Assembly (NCBI GenBank): GCA_963846885.1
Contig: CAWJXS010000021.1
Location: 9,653-73,652 of the forward strand
Length of the DNA stretch: 64,000 bases
DNA from: RPQJ01 sp963846885
GTDB lineage: Bacteria; Pseudomonadota; Gammaproteobacteria; Steroidobacterales; Steroidobacteraceae
Direction of reading: 5' to 3'
Shown: positions 26,987-37,064 of the stretch, one piece after another
Layout: every line of letters begins with the position of its first letter
How positions within the stretch are numbered: the first letter of the stretch is position 1
The notes under the pieces: generated by a model
Database searches by the model: none
The model's input: only the letters and a program-made list of their open reading frames with translations
What the model was told of the DNA's origin: nothing
Made by a program: the position numbers and the translations under genes

Positions 26987-27739
26987 ATGTGTCGCGATTG
27001 CGGTTGTTCCTTAGGCCCCGCGGCCACTCGCGCGCCGTTCGCGGCGCAACCGGCGGGCAAGGGCCACGTCGAGTCGATCGAGGTGATCACGGCCATCCTC
27101 GATGAAAACGATCGTGTCGCCGCGCACAACCGCAGCCACTTCGACGCGCAGGGCGTGCTCGCGGTCAACCTGATGTCGTCTCCCGGCTCGGGCAAGACGT
27201 CGCTGCTCGAGGCCACCATCAAGGCCTTGCAGGGCGAACTGCGCGTCGCCGTGATCGAGGGCGACCTGGCGACCGAGAACGATGCCGCGCGCATTCGCGC
27301 CTGTGGCGTGCCCGCCGTGCAGATCACGACCGGCAATGCCTGCCACCTCGACGCGCAGATGGTGCACGACGCGCTGCACGAGCTGCCGCTCGCGGGACTC
27401 GACGTGCTCTTCGTCGAGAACGTCGGCAACCTGGTGTGCCCGGCGAGCTTCGATCTCGGCGTGCACCGCAACCTCACGCTGCTGTCGGTGCCGGAAGGCG
27501 ACGACAAGCCCGCGAAGTATCCCGTGATGTTCCGCGGCGCCGACCTCGCGCTGATCACCAAGGTCGACCTGCTGCCGCACATCGAGGAATTCAGCGTGGC
27601 GCGCGCCCGCGATTCGCTGCGGCAAGTGGGCTTCAAGGGCGACATCATCGAACTCACCCGTCGCGGCGGTCCCGGCTTCACGGCGTGGCTCGACTGGCTG
27701 CGCGGCGAAGTGGCTGCGCGGCGCGCAGCAGCGGCCTGA
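26987..27739 (+). CDS. hypB: hydrogenase nickel GTPase HypB
   Basis: 250 aa. The N-terminal MCRDCGC is the CxxCGC high-affinity nickel site, but the His-rich storage stretch found in some HypB proteins is missing. The G domain has G1 SSPGSGKTSLLE, then EGDLATENDA, FVENVGNLVCP and the LITKVDLLP base-recognition motif. GTP hydrolysis drives nickel delivery with HypA. Confidence 0.96.
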   Translation: MCRDCGCSLGPAATRAPFAAQPAGKGHVESIEVITAILDENDRVAAHNRSHFDAQGVLAVNLMSSPGSGKTSLLEATIKALQGELRVAVIEGDLATENDAARIRACGVPAVQITTGNACHLDAQMVHDALHELPLAGLDVLFVENVGNLVCPASFDLGVHRNLTLLSVPEGDDKPAKYPVMFRGADLALITKVDLLPHIEEFSVARARDSLRQVGFKGDIIELTRRGGPGFTAWLDWLRGEVAARRAAAA

Positions 27740-27756
27740 GCCGCGCCGGGGGAAAC

Positions 27757-28875
27757 ATGACGACAGCTGCCGAGTGGCTCGAACGCATCCGCGCGCTGCC
27801 GCTGCCGCCGTCCATCAAGGTGATGAACGTCTGCGGCGGGCACGAGCGGTCGATCACCACCGCGGGATTGCGCAAGGCGATTCCGTCCAACATCGAGCTG
27901 GTGCCCGGCCCTGGCTGTCCGGTCTGCATCTGCCCGGAAGAAGACATCTACGAAGCCATCCAGCTCGCGCTGCACGAAGGCGTGATCCTGGTGGCGTACG
28001 GCGACATGCTGCGCGTGCCGGTCAATGCGCCGAAGAGCGAGCCGCGTTCGCTCGAACAGGCCAAGGCCGCCGGCGGCGACGTGCGCGCGATCGCGAGCCC
28101 GCTCGAGGCGGCCAAGATCGCCAAAGAGAACCCCTCGCGCAAGGTCGTGTTCCTGGCCGCGGGCTTCGAAACCACCACGGCGCCGGCAGCCGCGCTGCTG
28201 GCCCAGGGGGCCCCGGAGAACCTGTTGTTCCTGATGTCGGGCCGGCTGACGTGGCCCGCGGTCGCCATGCTGCTCAATTCCGGCCAGCCGGGCTTCGAGG
28301 CGCTGATCGCACCCGGACACGTTGCGACGGTGATGGGTCCGGAAGAGTGGGAGTTCGTCCCACGCGACCACGGTATCCCCACGGCGGTCGCGGGCTTTGC
28401 ACCCGATTCGCTGCTGGCTGCCCTGTATTCGGTGCTGCGCCAGAAACTCGAAGGCAAGTGCTTCCTCGACAACTGCTATCCGCAGGTCGTGCGTCCCGGT
28501 GGCAACGCCACCGCGAAGCGTTACATCGACGAGACGATGGACGTCGTCGCCGGCAACTGGCGTGGCATCGGCGCGATTCCCGCGTCGGGTTATGTGCTCA
28601 AGCCCAGTCACGCGCGGAACGATTCACGCGTGCAGTTGCCTTCGTACACCGAGATGTCGCGCAAGCGCGCGGGCGAGATGCCGCCGGGTTGCGATTGCGC
28701 CCGGGTGGTGCTGGGTCGCATCTATCCGAACGAATGCCGGCTCTTCGGCGCCGCGTGCACGCCGCGCCATCCCATCGGGCCGTGCATGGTCTCGGACGAA
28801 GGCGCGTGCCGCATCTGGTGGGCAGACGGCATCCGCGAGAGCACCTGGGCCGGCCGCAAGGCCCAAGAAGCCTGA
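27757..28875 (+). CDS. hypD: hydrogenase maturation protein HypD
   Basis: 372 aa. Conserved NVCGGHE and GPGCPVCICPEEDI contain the Cys residues that hold Fe(CN)2CO with HypC. FETTTAP and the C-terminal [4Fe-4S] cysteines (PGCDCARVVLGRIYPNEC...GAACTPRHPIGPCMVS) are intact. A GGGGGAAAC ribosome site precedes the ATG at 27757, 17 bp after hypB. Confidence 0.96.
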   Translation: MTTAAEWLERIRALPLPPSIKVMNVCGGHERSITTAGLRKAIPSNIELVPGPGCPVCICPEEDIYEAIQLALHEGVILVAYGDMLRVPVNAPKSEPRSLEQAKAAGGDVRAIASPLEAAKIAKENPSRKVVFLAAGFETTTAPAAALLAQGAPENLLFLMSGRLTWPAVAMLLNSGQPGFEALIAPGHVATVMGPEEWEFVPRDHGIPTAVAGFAPDSLLAALYSVLRQKLEGKCFLDNCYPQVVRPGGNATAKRYIDETMDVVAGNWRGIGAIPASGYVLKPSHARNDSRVQLPSYTEMSRKRAGEMPPGCDCARVVLGRIYPNECRLFGAACTPRHPIGPCMVSDEGACRIWWADGIRESTWAGRKAQEA

Positions 28876-28898
28876 CGCAAGACGGCGCCAAGGGAAGG

Positions 28899-31175
28899 AT
28901 GGCCACACCGGCGCCTGCCGTCGTCGCTTCGCGTCGCCTGCTGCTCACGGGTCGCGTGCAGGGCGTGGGTTTCAGGCCGTTCGTGTATCGGCTGGCCCAC
29001 GAACTGCAGCTCGCCGGATTCGTGCGCAACCTGCGTGGCGACGTCGAAGTCGTGCTGCACGGCCCCGCTGCCGTGATCGAAAGGTTTGCCCGCGAGGTGG
29101 TGACGCGCGCGCCTCCGCTCGCGCGCCCCGTGCTGGCGGGGCAGTCGGACGTCGACACCGCACCTGTTTCCGGCTTCACGATCGCAGCCAGCAGCGCCGC
29201 GCTGCAGCCGCAGATTTCCGTGCCGCCCGACTTTTTCTGCTGCCCGGATTGCCTGGCGGAAATGGGGCGTGCCGAGGATCGCAGGTACCGCTACGCCTTC
29301 ATCAACTGCACCCAGTGCGGCCCGCGCTACACGCTGATCGAAGCGCTGCCGTACGACCGGCCCAACACCTCGATGCGCGCGTTTCCGCTGTGCCCCGCGT
29401 GCAGCGCGGAATACCAGGATCCGCTCGACCGGCGCTTCCATGCCGAGCCGGTCGCGTGTCCCGTGTGCGGTCCGCATCTGTCGTTCGTCACCGCCACGGG
29501 CGTGCCTGCTGGGTCTGGCGACGACGCTGCGCTGGCTGCGGCCGTGGCCACGCTGCGCGCGGGCGAAGTCCTGGCGATCAAGGGCGTCGGCGGCTACCAC
29601 CTGCTGTGCGATGCGCGGAGCGAGCCTGCCGTCGCACGTCTGCGCGAGCGCAAGCGCAGGCCCGACAAACCGCTGGCCGTCATGTATCCGTGGCGCGGCG
29701 CCGATGGCCTCGCCGACGTGCGCATTGAATTCGAACTCGAGCCTGCCGCGCTCGCGGCGCTGCTCGATCCCGCGCGTCCGATCGTGCTGCTGCCCGGTTC
29801 GGCGTCGCTGCGGCTGGCGGCGAACGTGGCGCCAGGGCTGGGCGAGGTGGGAGTGTTCCTGCCGTACAGTCCTCTGCATCAGTTGCTGCTCGATGATTTC
29901 GGCGGCCCGCTGGTCGCGACTTCGGGCAACCTCAGTGGCGAACCCGTGCTCACTGCTGCAGGCGAGGCGACGCTGCGTCTGGCACCGGTGGCCGACGCGT
30001 TCCTGCATCACGACCGTCCCATCGTCCGGCCGGCCGACGACTCCGTCGTGCGCGTGATCGCCGGACGCGCGCGACCGATCCGGCTCGGCCGCGGCATCGC
30101 GCCGCTCGAACTCGTGCTGCCGCTGCCGGTGTCGCGTCCGGTCCTGGCCGTCGGTGGTCATTTAAAGGCAACGGTCGCGCTGGCCTGGGGCGAGCGCGTG
30201 GTGGTGTCGCCGCATATCGGCGACATGGGCACGTTGCGCAGCGAGCAGGTGTTCGCGCAGGTCGCCGCCGATCTCCAGCGGCTCTATGACGTCCGCGCGG
30301 AAATCGTCCTGAGCGACGCGCACCCGGATTACGCGACGACCCGCTGGGCGCGTGCCAGCGGTCTCGAACACGTGACCGTGCAGCACCACCGAGCGCACGC
30401 GTCCGCCCTCGTCACCGAGCATTCCCGGCACGGCGCGCCCGCGATCGTGTTCGCGTGGGACGGCGTGGGGCAGGGCGACGACGGCACGCTCTGGGGCGGC
30501 GAGACGTTCATCGGCCGGCCGGGCCGATGGGAGCGCGCCGCAACGCTGCGGCCCTTCCATCTGCCGGGCGGCGACCGAGCCGGCCGCGGCCCATGGCGCA
30601 GCGCGGCGGCCGTGTGCTGGGAACTCGGGCACGAGTTTCCGGGCCACTTGCCGGATCCGATCGTGCGCGGCGCCTGGGAGCGACGGCTCAATTCGCCGCA
30701 ATCGAGTGCCGCGGGTCGCTTGTTCGACGCGGCCGCGGCGCTGGTGCTCGGCCTCGGCGAGACCAGCTTCGAAGGGCAGGGGCCGATGTGGCTCGAGGCG
30801 ATCGCCGGCGACGCCAGCGTAGTCCCCCGGCTGCCGCTGCGGGTCGGGGCGGCGGGCTTGATCACGGTCGACTGGGCGCCGCTGATCGAGTGGCTGCTGC
30901 AGGAACGCGCGCGGCCTGCCGCGGAGCGGGCAGGAGCCGTACACGGTTCGCTGGCAACCGCCATCGTCGACGTGGCCACGACATTGCGCGAGCGGACGGG
31001 CAGCCGGACCGTGGGCCTGACCGGCGGCGTCTTCCAGAACCGCCGCCTCAGCGAGCTCGCGCATGCCCGCCTGCAGGATGCGGGGTTCGACGTGCTGCTG
31101 CCGGAGCGCATTCCCTGCAACGACGGTGGCCTGAGCTATGGCCAGGTCGCCGACTTCGCCGGTCGAAGCGACTAG
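28899..31175 (+). CDS. hypF: carbamoyltransferase HypF
   Basis: 758 aa from the ATG at 28899 with a GGGAAGG site. Domains in order: acylphosphatase (GRVQGVGFRPFVYRLA), two C4 zinc fingers (CCPDC...CTQC and CPAC...CPVC), YrdC-like (AIKGVGGYHLLCDA, KRRPDKPLAVM), and a Kae1-like domain with the VQHHRAHASA metal site and GGVFQNRRL. It makes the thiocarboxamide on HypE that becomes the cyanide ligands of the hydrogenase iron. Length is normal. Confidence 0.96.
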   Translation: MATPAPAVVASRRLLLTGRVQGVGFRPFVYRLAHELQLAGFVRNLRGDVEVVLHGPAAVIERFAREVVTRAPPLARPVLAGQSDVDTAPVSGFTIAASSAALQPQISVPPDFFCCPDCLAEMGRAEDRRYRYAFINCTQCGPRYTLIEALPYDRPNTSMRAFPLCPACSAEYQDPLDRRFHAEPVACPVCGPHLSFVTATGVPAGSGDDAALAAAVATLRAGEVLAIKGVGGYHLLCDARSEPAVARLRERKRRPDKPLAVMYPWRGADGLADVRIEFELEPAALAALLDPARPIVLLPGSASLRLAANVAPGLGEVGVFLPYSPLHQLLLDDFGGPLVATSGNLSGEPVLTAAGEATLRLAPVADAFLHHDRPIVRPADDSVVRVIAGRARPIRLGRGIAPLELVLPLPVSRPVLAVGGHLKATVALAWGERVVVSPHIGDMGTLRSEQVFAQVAADLQRLYDVRAEIVLSDAHPDYATTRWARASGLEHVTVQHHRAHASALVTEHSRHGAPAIVFAWDGVGQGDDGTLWGGETFIGRPGRWERAATLRPFHLPGGDRAGRGPWRSAAAVCWELGHEFPGHLPDPIVRGAWERRLNSPQSSAAGRLFDAAAALVLGLGETSFEGQGPMWLEAIAGDASVVPRLPLRVGAAGLITVDWAPLIEWLLQERARPAAERAGAVHGSLATAIVDVATTLRERTGSRTVGLTGGVFQNRRLSELAHARLQDAGFDVLLPERIPCNDGGLSYGQVADFAGRSD

Positions 31176-31184
31176 ACTAAGACC

Positions 31185-32510
31185 ATGCTCTGGTTCGAAC
31201 GCCCCTTTCTCGGCATCCTCCGTCACGAGTACTCGCGGGCGATGCGTTTTGCCGAGGACGATGCGGGCGAGGTGACGCCGGTCGCCCCTGCTGCGCCGTG
31301 CCAGCTGTACGTGCACGTGCCGTTCTGCGAAGTGCTGTGCCCGTTCTGTTCGTTTCATCGCGTCCGGTTCGACGCGGCAAAAACGGGGCGGTATTTCGCA
31401 GCGTTGCGCCGCGAGATCCAGCTCTACCATGACCGTGGCTTTCGTTTCGCGGATGTCTACATCGGCGGCGGCACGCCCACGGTCGACGCCGATGAGCTCA
31501 TTGCGACGCTCGAGTTGTTGCGCTCGCTGTCGCCATTGCGCGCGGTCTCGATCGAGACCAACCCCAACCACCTCGACCCCGTCGACCTGCAGCGCTATCG
31601 CGATGCCGGCGTCACGCGGCTCTCGGTCGGCGTGCAGAGCTTCGACGACGGGCTGCTCGCGGGCATGGACCGGCTCGACAAGTACGGCAGCGGCGCCCTG
31701 ATTCGCGAACGGCTGGCAGCCGTGCAGGGTGTGTTCCCGACACTCAACGTCGACATGATCTTCAACCTGCCGGGGCAGACCCTGGCGATGCTCGAGACCG
31801 ACCTCGACATCCTGCAGTCGCTGCAGTCCGACCAGGTTTCGTTCTATCCGCTCATGACTGCGCCCACCGCGCGGCACAAGATGGAAAAGACGATGGGCCT
31901 CAGCGACACGTCGCTGCGTCACCCGATGTACGAACGCATCGCCGAGCGGCTGCTCGGTGAATACCACGCTTCGTCCGCGTGGTGCTTCTCGCGCAACAAG
32001 GGCATGTTCGACGAGTACATCATCGACCAGAACGATTACGTCGGGGTCGGCAGCGGCGCGTTCAGCTACGTGGGCGGCGCGTACTACTCCACGACGTTCT
32101 CCCTGAACCACTACTGCCGGCGCGTCGAAGGCGGGCAGAACGGCATCACCCAGCGGCGCCTCGTCGGCCGCAAGGAAAGCATGCGGTACGACTACCTGGT
32201 GCGCCTGTTCGGCGGCGAGCTGCGCCGCGACTACATCGAGCGGCGCTATGGCAAGGCGTTCTGGGTCTACATGGCGCCCGAACTGCTCGCCATGCGCGCG
32301 CTCGGCGCCACCCGCCACGACGCCGACGCAATCCGGCTTACGCGCCGCGGCATGTACTGCTGGGTGCTGATGATGGCGGAGTTCTTCAACTCCGTGAACG
32401 CGGTGCGCGAGCAGATGCGCGAGCACATCCGCGCCGAGCTCGACGCCTGGAACGAAGAAGCGAAGGTGCCCGTCGCGGCCATCGGCCGCGCACCTGCGCG
32501 CGAGGTTTGA
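31185..32510 (+). CDS. HemN/HemW-like radical SAM protein inside the hyp operon
   Basis: 441 aa. The radical SAM cluster motif is CEVLCPFCSF (Cx3CxxC), followed by YIGGGTPTVD, IETNPNHLD, RLSVGVQSFDD and DMIFNLPGQT: the coproporphyrinogen oxidase-like (HemN/HemW/HutW) layout. The C-terminal third (VGSGAFSYVGGAYYSTTFSLNHYCRRVE) is family-typical. It starts 9 bp after hypF and ends 6 bp before hypE, so it is fully embedded in the hydrogenase maturation operon, where it is not a standard component. Possible roles are heme trafficking or synthesis linked to a cytochrome b-coupled hydrogenase, or an unknown modification. Confidence 0.85.
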   Translation: MLWFERPFLGILRHEYSRAMRFAEDDAGEVTPVAPAAPCQLYVHVPFCEVLCPFCSFHRVRFDAAKTGRYFAALRREIQLYHDRGFRFADVYIGGGTPTVDADELIATLELLRSLSPLRAVSIETNPNHLDPVDLQRYRDAGVTRLSVGVQSFDDGLLAGMDRLDKYGSGALIRERLAAVQGVFPTLNVDMIFNLPGQTLAMLETDLDILQSLQSDQVSFYPLMTAPTARHKMEKTMGLSDTSLRHPMYERIAERLLGEYHASSAWCFSRNKGMFDEYIIDQNDYVGVGSGAFSYVGGAYYSTTFSLNHYCRRVEGGQNGITQRRLVGRKESMRYDYLVRLFGGELRRDYIERRYGKAFWVYMAPELLAMRALGATRHDADAIRLTRRGMYCWVLMMAEFFNSVNAVREQMREHIRAELDAWNEEAKVPVAAIGRAPAREV

Positions 32511-32516
32511 CGAACG

Positions 32517-33533
32517 ATGACGATGCAGGACACCCACGTTTCCCTGGCGCACGGCAACGGCGGCCGCTACATGCGGGAGCTCATCCATGAGATCTTCGCC
32601 CGCCACCTCGGCAACCCACTGCTCAACACCGAAGCCGATGCGGCCGTGCTGCCCTGGAATGCGGCGGACGGCGAGCTGGCGTTCACCACCGACAGCTTCA
32701 CCGTGCAGCCGCTCGAGTTTCCCGGCGGCAACATCGGTTCGCTTGCAGTACATGGCACGACCAACGACCTCGCAGTGGCCGGCGCCATCCCGAAGTACCT
32801 GAGCCTGGGCGTGCTGCTCGAGGAAGGTCTCGAGTTCGCAGTGCTGGAGCGAGTCGTCGCGGGCATCGCTCGTGCGGCGAACGAGATCGGCGTCGTCGTG
32901 GCGGCAGGTGACACCAAGGTGGTCCGTCGCGGCGAGGGCGGCGGCATTTACCTGAACACCAGCGGCATCGGCGTGCGCAACCCGAACCTGCGTCTCGGCA
33001 TGCGCGAGATACGCGCCGGCGACGCGATCCTCGTGAGCGGGCCCGTGGGCGACCATGGCATCGCAGTGATGCTGGCGCGTGAACAGTTCGGCTTGCGCGG
33101 CGACCTGCAGTCCGATGCGGCGAGCGTGCTGCCCATCACGCTCGAGCTCGCGCGGCTCAAGGGCCTGCGTTTCATGCGCGATCCCACGCGCGGCGGCCTC
33201 GCCACGGTCATGCACGAGATCGTGCATGCAGCGGGGCTCGGCGTGCAGTTGCTGGAGACGAGCGTGCCGGTGCGCGATTCCGTGCGCTCCGTGTGCGAGA
33301 TGCTGGGCTACGACCCGTACTTCCTGGCCTGTGAAGGGCGCGTCGTCGCGGTGGTCGCGGCCGACGAGGCCGCGGCGGCCTTGACGCTGATGCGCGCGTT
33401 GCCAGCCGCGCGCGATGCCGCGATCGTGGGCTATGTGCGCGAGCAGCCCCAACGCCTGGTGCTGCGCACCGTGCTCGGCGGTGAGCGTGTCATCGAAGAA
33501 CTCGAGGACGACCCGCTGCCGCGGATCTGCTGA
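32517..33533 (+). CDS. hypE: hydrogenase maturation protein HypE
   Basis: 338 aa. PurM-like ATP-binding fold: LAHGNGGRYMRELI, TTDSFTVQPLEFPGGNIGSLAVHGTTNDLA and MRDPTRGGLATVMHEI. It ends in PRIC, the conserved C-terminal Cys that is carbamoylated by HypF and dehydrated to thiocyanate. Last gene of the operon; nothing in the sequence suggests a defect. Confidence 0.97.
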   Translation: MTMQDTHVSLAHGNGGRYMRELIHEIFARHLGNPLLNTEADAAVLPWNAADGELAFTTDSFTVQPLEFPGGNIGSLAVHGTTNDLAVAGAIPKYLSLGVLLEEGLEFAVLERVVAGIARAANEIGVVVAAGDTKVVRRGEGGGIYLNTSGIGVRNPNLRLGMREIRAGDAILVSGPVGDHGIAVMLAREQFGLRGDLQSDAASVLPITLELARLKGLRFMRDPTRGGLATVMHEIVHAAGLGVQLLETSVPVRDSVRSVCEMLGYDPYFLACEGRVVAVVAADEAAAALTLMRALPAARDAAIVGYVREQPQRLVLRTVLGGERVIEELEDDPLPRIC

Positions 33534-33566
33534 TGCCCGCCGGCGGCGATGCTGCCGGCCGCCGAT

Positions 33567-33945
33567 TCAGCCCGGCGCGAACAACGGCCCGTTGTCGATG
33601 AAGATCAGGTAGCGCGCGACCTGGTCGCCGCGCATGTAGAAGACATTTGCAAACGGCACGGTCACCGTCGTTGCCGTCGAGCCGCGTGTACGTCACGCGT
33701 CCCTCGCAAACCCGGGTGTCGCCGTCGCTCCAGGTGCTCTCTATATCGTGGTGGCTGCCGCCGATCATCCCGAAGAACGCATCGACGTACGCGGCCACGC
33801 TGTCGCGACCATGCACCGAGGGTTGGTTGCCGAAACGAAACTCGCCGTCCGGAGTCAGGAACTGCGCGAACTCCTGCGCGTGCTTGCCGTCGATCGTGGC
33901 GATCAGGGAGTTCCACCAGGCTTCATCGTGCATTTTGCGATCCAT
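33567..33945 (-). CDS. SnoaL/NTF2-like small protein, frameshifted
   Basis: From the ATG at 33945 it reads MDRKMHDEAWWNSLIATIDG...FAQFLTPDGEFRFGNQPSVHG, then a block with DIESTWSDGDTRVCEGRVTYTR, the cone-shaped NTF2/SnoaL fold. Near 33660 one base is gained or lost. The correct tail (TVPFANVFYMRGDQVARYLIFIDNGPLFAPG) then ends at the TGA at 33567-33569. About 125 aa. These proteins are ligand-binding or isomerase-like; the role is unknown. Convergent with hypE. Confidence 0.65.
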
Positions 33946-34163
33946 CGGCGACGGGAGCGTCGAGCACGCAATCTTGCCACGCGTCGCCCGTGCGCGTCAG
34001 CGACAGCGCAGCGAGCATTAGCGCGCCGGCATCGATTCCTACGTACACCTGCCGATGGTGAAGCCGGCCGCGTCAGTGATCCGGGCGATTCCAATTGCGA
34101 ATGGCTCTCACTGGGTCAGCGGCGCAGCCGGGAGTGCCGAAAAAGTTCCCTAACTCGCAGCAA

Positions 34164-34183
34164 AACTTCGGTAATCCGAAGTT
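34164..34183. promoter_or_regulatory. 20-bp palindrome upstream of first decaheme gene
   Basis: Perfect palindrome AACTTCGG-TAAT-CCGAAGTT, 21 bp before a TACCAT (34205-34210) that could serve as -10. Its centre would be at about -43.5, the position used by class II activators. A palindrome of the same build stands at the same place before the second decaheme gene. The rest of the 344-bp gap (33946-34289) shows nothing else I can support beyond the GGTGAGGGAG ribosome site near 34274. Confidence 0.6.
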
Positions 34184-34289
34184 ATTGCGACGCACACTGA
34201 GTCCTACCATGCACCTCGTCAGATTCTAGGTCTGGGACCGAGTACCCAGTTTGTTGTGCCCGGCAAGACGTCGGGTGAGGGAGTCAATC

Positions 34290-36921
34290 ATGAGACTTGC
34301 GAAGCTCCGAGGCGCACGTTACGGACGTGCCACTCATCGCCCTGCTCGCATTGGGCGCCGGTATGACCGGCTGCTCAGGCGACGATGGTAAGAACGGCGC
34401 GGCGGGACCGACGGGGCCATCAGGCCCAACCGGACCCACGGGACCGGCGGGCCCCACCGGCCCAGGCGTGGTCGTCGAAGGCGAGACCGGCGGCCTGTCT
34501 GCGCGGTGGCGTGTCCAAGGTCACTGTCGACACAGCTGGCGGCGCTGCCAAGGTGTCGGTCGAGTTTGCGATGGCGGATGCCGCAGGCACTCCCGATCAT
34601 CCTGCCGACGGCCAAGGATTCGAGTTCTACGTGTCGAAGCTGGTGCCGGCGACGGCGACCAAGCCGCGACGTGGCAGAGCTTCATCAACCGCTCCGACCG
34701 GTGGCACGACCACGACGCCCACCAAGACCCTCGTCCCCACGTCCGAGCGTGGCAACACCGACGCGGCCGTGGCGACGCTGGTGACGTGACGGCGACGGCC
34801 GTGGCGGGAACGTACAAGTACACGTTCGCCACCGACTGGCCGCGGTCAACACGTTCAAGTATTACGGTGCGACCGGTGCGCCGGATGGCGCGGTCGTGGG
34901 AATCTCGAACGTGGGTCCGCTGACTTCAGCGGCCGCTACCGCGACGATCCCTGGGCTGAGCCTGGCCTACGACGCGAACGCGACCTACCGGGTCGTGATC
35001 ATCTCGCGTGACGGCACGAACTTCCTGTACAACGCCGCAGTCGACTTCAAACCGGCAAGCCTGCCGGCCGTGCTGTCGAACACGGCGAACCAGGTGGTGA
35101 CGAACGAGTCCTGCGGCGCCTGCCACGGCGACTCCGAGAATCGCACGGCGATCCTCAAGTTCCACGGCGGTCGTCGCTTCGCGCGACCGAAACCTGCGTG
35201 ATGTGCCACAACGACGGTTACTTCGTCGGCACGGCGTCCACCGACACCGCGTGGGTCGCCAACATCACGCTTCAAGGAACTGATCCACAAGTCGCACTCG
35301 CGGCAATACGACCTACTTTGCCGGTCGTTACGAGGCGGTTTCCCGTATCCGCAGGAAATGTCGAACTGCCGCACCTGCCATGACAACCAGCGCATCACGC
35401 AGCCGGCCAGCCGCCTGGCAGCCGACGAGGAAGCCTGGAAGACCCGCCTGAGCGCGCAGACCTGCAACACCTGCCATGCGGTCAACTTCGCGACGCACTT
35501 CGGTGGCCAGACCGACAACACCAATTGCGACGTCTGCCACAATCCGAGCACGGGCTTCGTGACGGTGGAAGAAGGCCATGCGAGCCAGTACAACACGCCG
35601 AACAACCCGAACCTCAAGCCGGGTGCGATCGAGTTCAAGTACGAAATCGCCAGCCTGGCGGTCGACGCGACGACGCGCCAGCCGACGATCAAGTTCCGCG
35701 TACTGTCACGCGCCACGCCCACCGGCACGTTTGCCCCGATGAGCCTGAATCCGCTGCCGACGGGCATCACGCCCGCAGGCGTCAACTTCAAGCTCGCATG
35801 GAGCACGGCGCACCCGGCGGCCACTGACCCGGTCAACGGCCCGGCGGTTGCGACACCGATCGACTTCAACAACGGTGGCCAGACTTCCGGTGGCCGCACC
35901 TACTACGGCAACGGCTCGACGGCCCCTGACCAGGCAGCAGCGCTGATCGGTAGTTGGGCCAAGGTAGGACGTGACCAGCCGACCACAGTGAATCTCAGCA
36001 CCCTCACGGCGGGCCTCCCGACGCCGATGCCGACGGATGGCTGGTACACGGTGACGCTGGCGACGGCCTATCCGGTCGGTTCGACCAACCAGTCCATCGG
36101 CATGGAGAGCTACTTCACGGTGGCCGGCACGACGACCGACATCGACGGCACGACGTCCATTCCCTACAGCTTCAACATCTCGCCGCCTTCGCTGACGGCC
36201 GGTATTGGCGCCAACAAGGGCCTGGTGCGCGCGTCGGTGGTCGACATCAACAAGTGCCTGACCTGCCACGAGCGTCTCGGATTCCACAGCAACGCCGGCC
36301 GGAACAACAACCCCGACCTCTGCGTGCTGTGCCATAACCCCGAAATGTCGAGCAGCAATACGTTCGCTGGCTACGTCAAGGGCGCCCCCGCTGCCTGGCT
36401 GATCGCCAACTCGACCGATACCGGCGCGTTCTTCGTGTCCGAGAAGCCGATGAACCTCAAGGACATGGTGCACGGGATCCATGCGGGCGAAGAGCGGTCT
36501 GATCCGTTCAACTTCATCCGTGGCGCCCCGAACCCGATTCCTCCGGCGCTTACCCCCGGCGGTGGCAACGGCATCTACGAGTTCGGCGAAGTCGTGTACC
36601 CGGGCAAGCTGGCGGACTGCCAGGGCTGCCACAAGGCCGGCTCGACCAACTTCGATGTCGTGACCAACGCGAACTCGATGTGGAGCGTGCAGAAGTCGAA
36701 TGCCCAAACGGGTGGCTCAGACCGCGGTGCTCGATCCGAAGCTCTACAGTCGCCTCGGTCCGAACACGGCCGCTTGCGGTTCGTGCCACGACTCTGACGA
36801 AGCCAAGGCCCACTTCAACCTGAACACCTCGTTCGGGCTGGGCTCGGAAAGCTGCAGCGTCTGCCACGGCCCAGGCCGCTCGGAAGACGTCGCGGTCGTC
36901 CACGACGAGCGTCAGAACTAA
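34290..36921 (+). pseudogene. decaheme OmcA/MtrC-type surface lipoprotein, multiply frameshifted
   Basis: A lipoprotein leader (LIALLALGAGMTGC) is followed by a collagen-like GPTGPSGPTGPTGP stalk and a beta-rich N-domain. Ten heme motifs appear in order: CGACH, CVMCH, CRTCH, CNTCH, CDVCH, then after a second beta domain CLTCH, CVLCH, CQGCH, CGSCH, CSVCH. The 5+5 pentaheme split with alternating beta domains is the OmcA/MtrC architecture, a terminal reductase on the outer face of the outer membrane that passes electrons to Fe(III), Mn(IV), humics or electrodes. HAGEERSDPFNF and HGIHAG are family motifs. The frame changes about nine times (near 34310, 34500, 34670, 34690, 34785, 34850, 35170, 35270, 36705) but 35358-36700 is clean. 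About 870 aa if restored. Confidence 0.78.
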
Positions 36922-36949
36922 ACTACGAAGCTTTAGGCTTCGGCCCTCA

Positions 36950-36980
36950 AGGGAGGGGTGGTCATCCACCCCTCCCTTTT
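36950..36980 (+). terminator. terminator after first decaheme gene
   Basis: 12-bp perfect stem AGGGAGGGGTGG / CCACCCCTCCCT, TCAT loop, then TTTTTCTTT. The second decaheme gene is therefore expressed from its own promoter. Confidence 0.92.
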
Positions 36981-37044
36981 TCTTTGGCGGTGGGCATCCT
37001 GAGGAGCCCCATTGTTGCAACGAAGCTACAACCGGCCGGGCCGG

Positions 37045-37064
37045 TATCTCGGATATCCGAGATA
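37045..37064. promoter_or_regulatory. 20-bp palindrome upstream of second decaheme gene
   Basis: Perfect palindrome TATCTCGG-ATAT-CCGAGATA, 22 bp before TAACAT (37087-37092), a possible -10. The centre would be at about -44.5. It shares the core TCGG-N4-CCGA and the promoter position with the palindrome at 34164-34183. Confidence 0.6.

Noticed and set aside
30162..33452. A 1096-codon open frame on the minus strand opposite hypF, the radical SAM gene and hypE
   Set aside because: Low-complexity Arg/His/Ala/Val-rich translation with no domain motif; it mirrors well-supported genes in high-GC DNA where antisense stops are rare.
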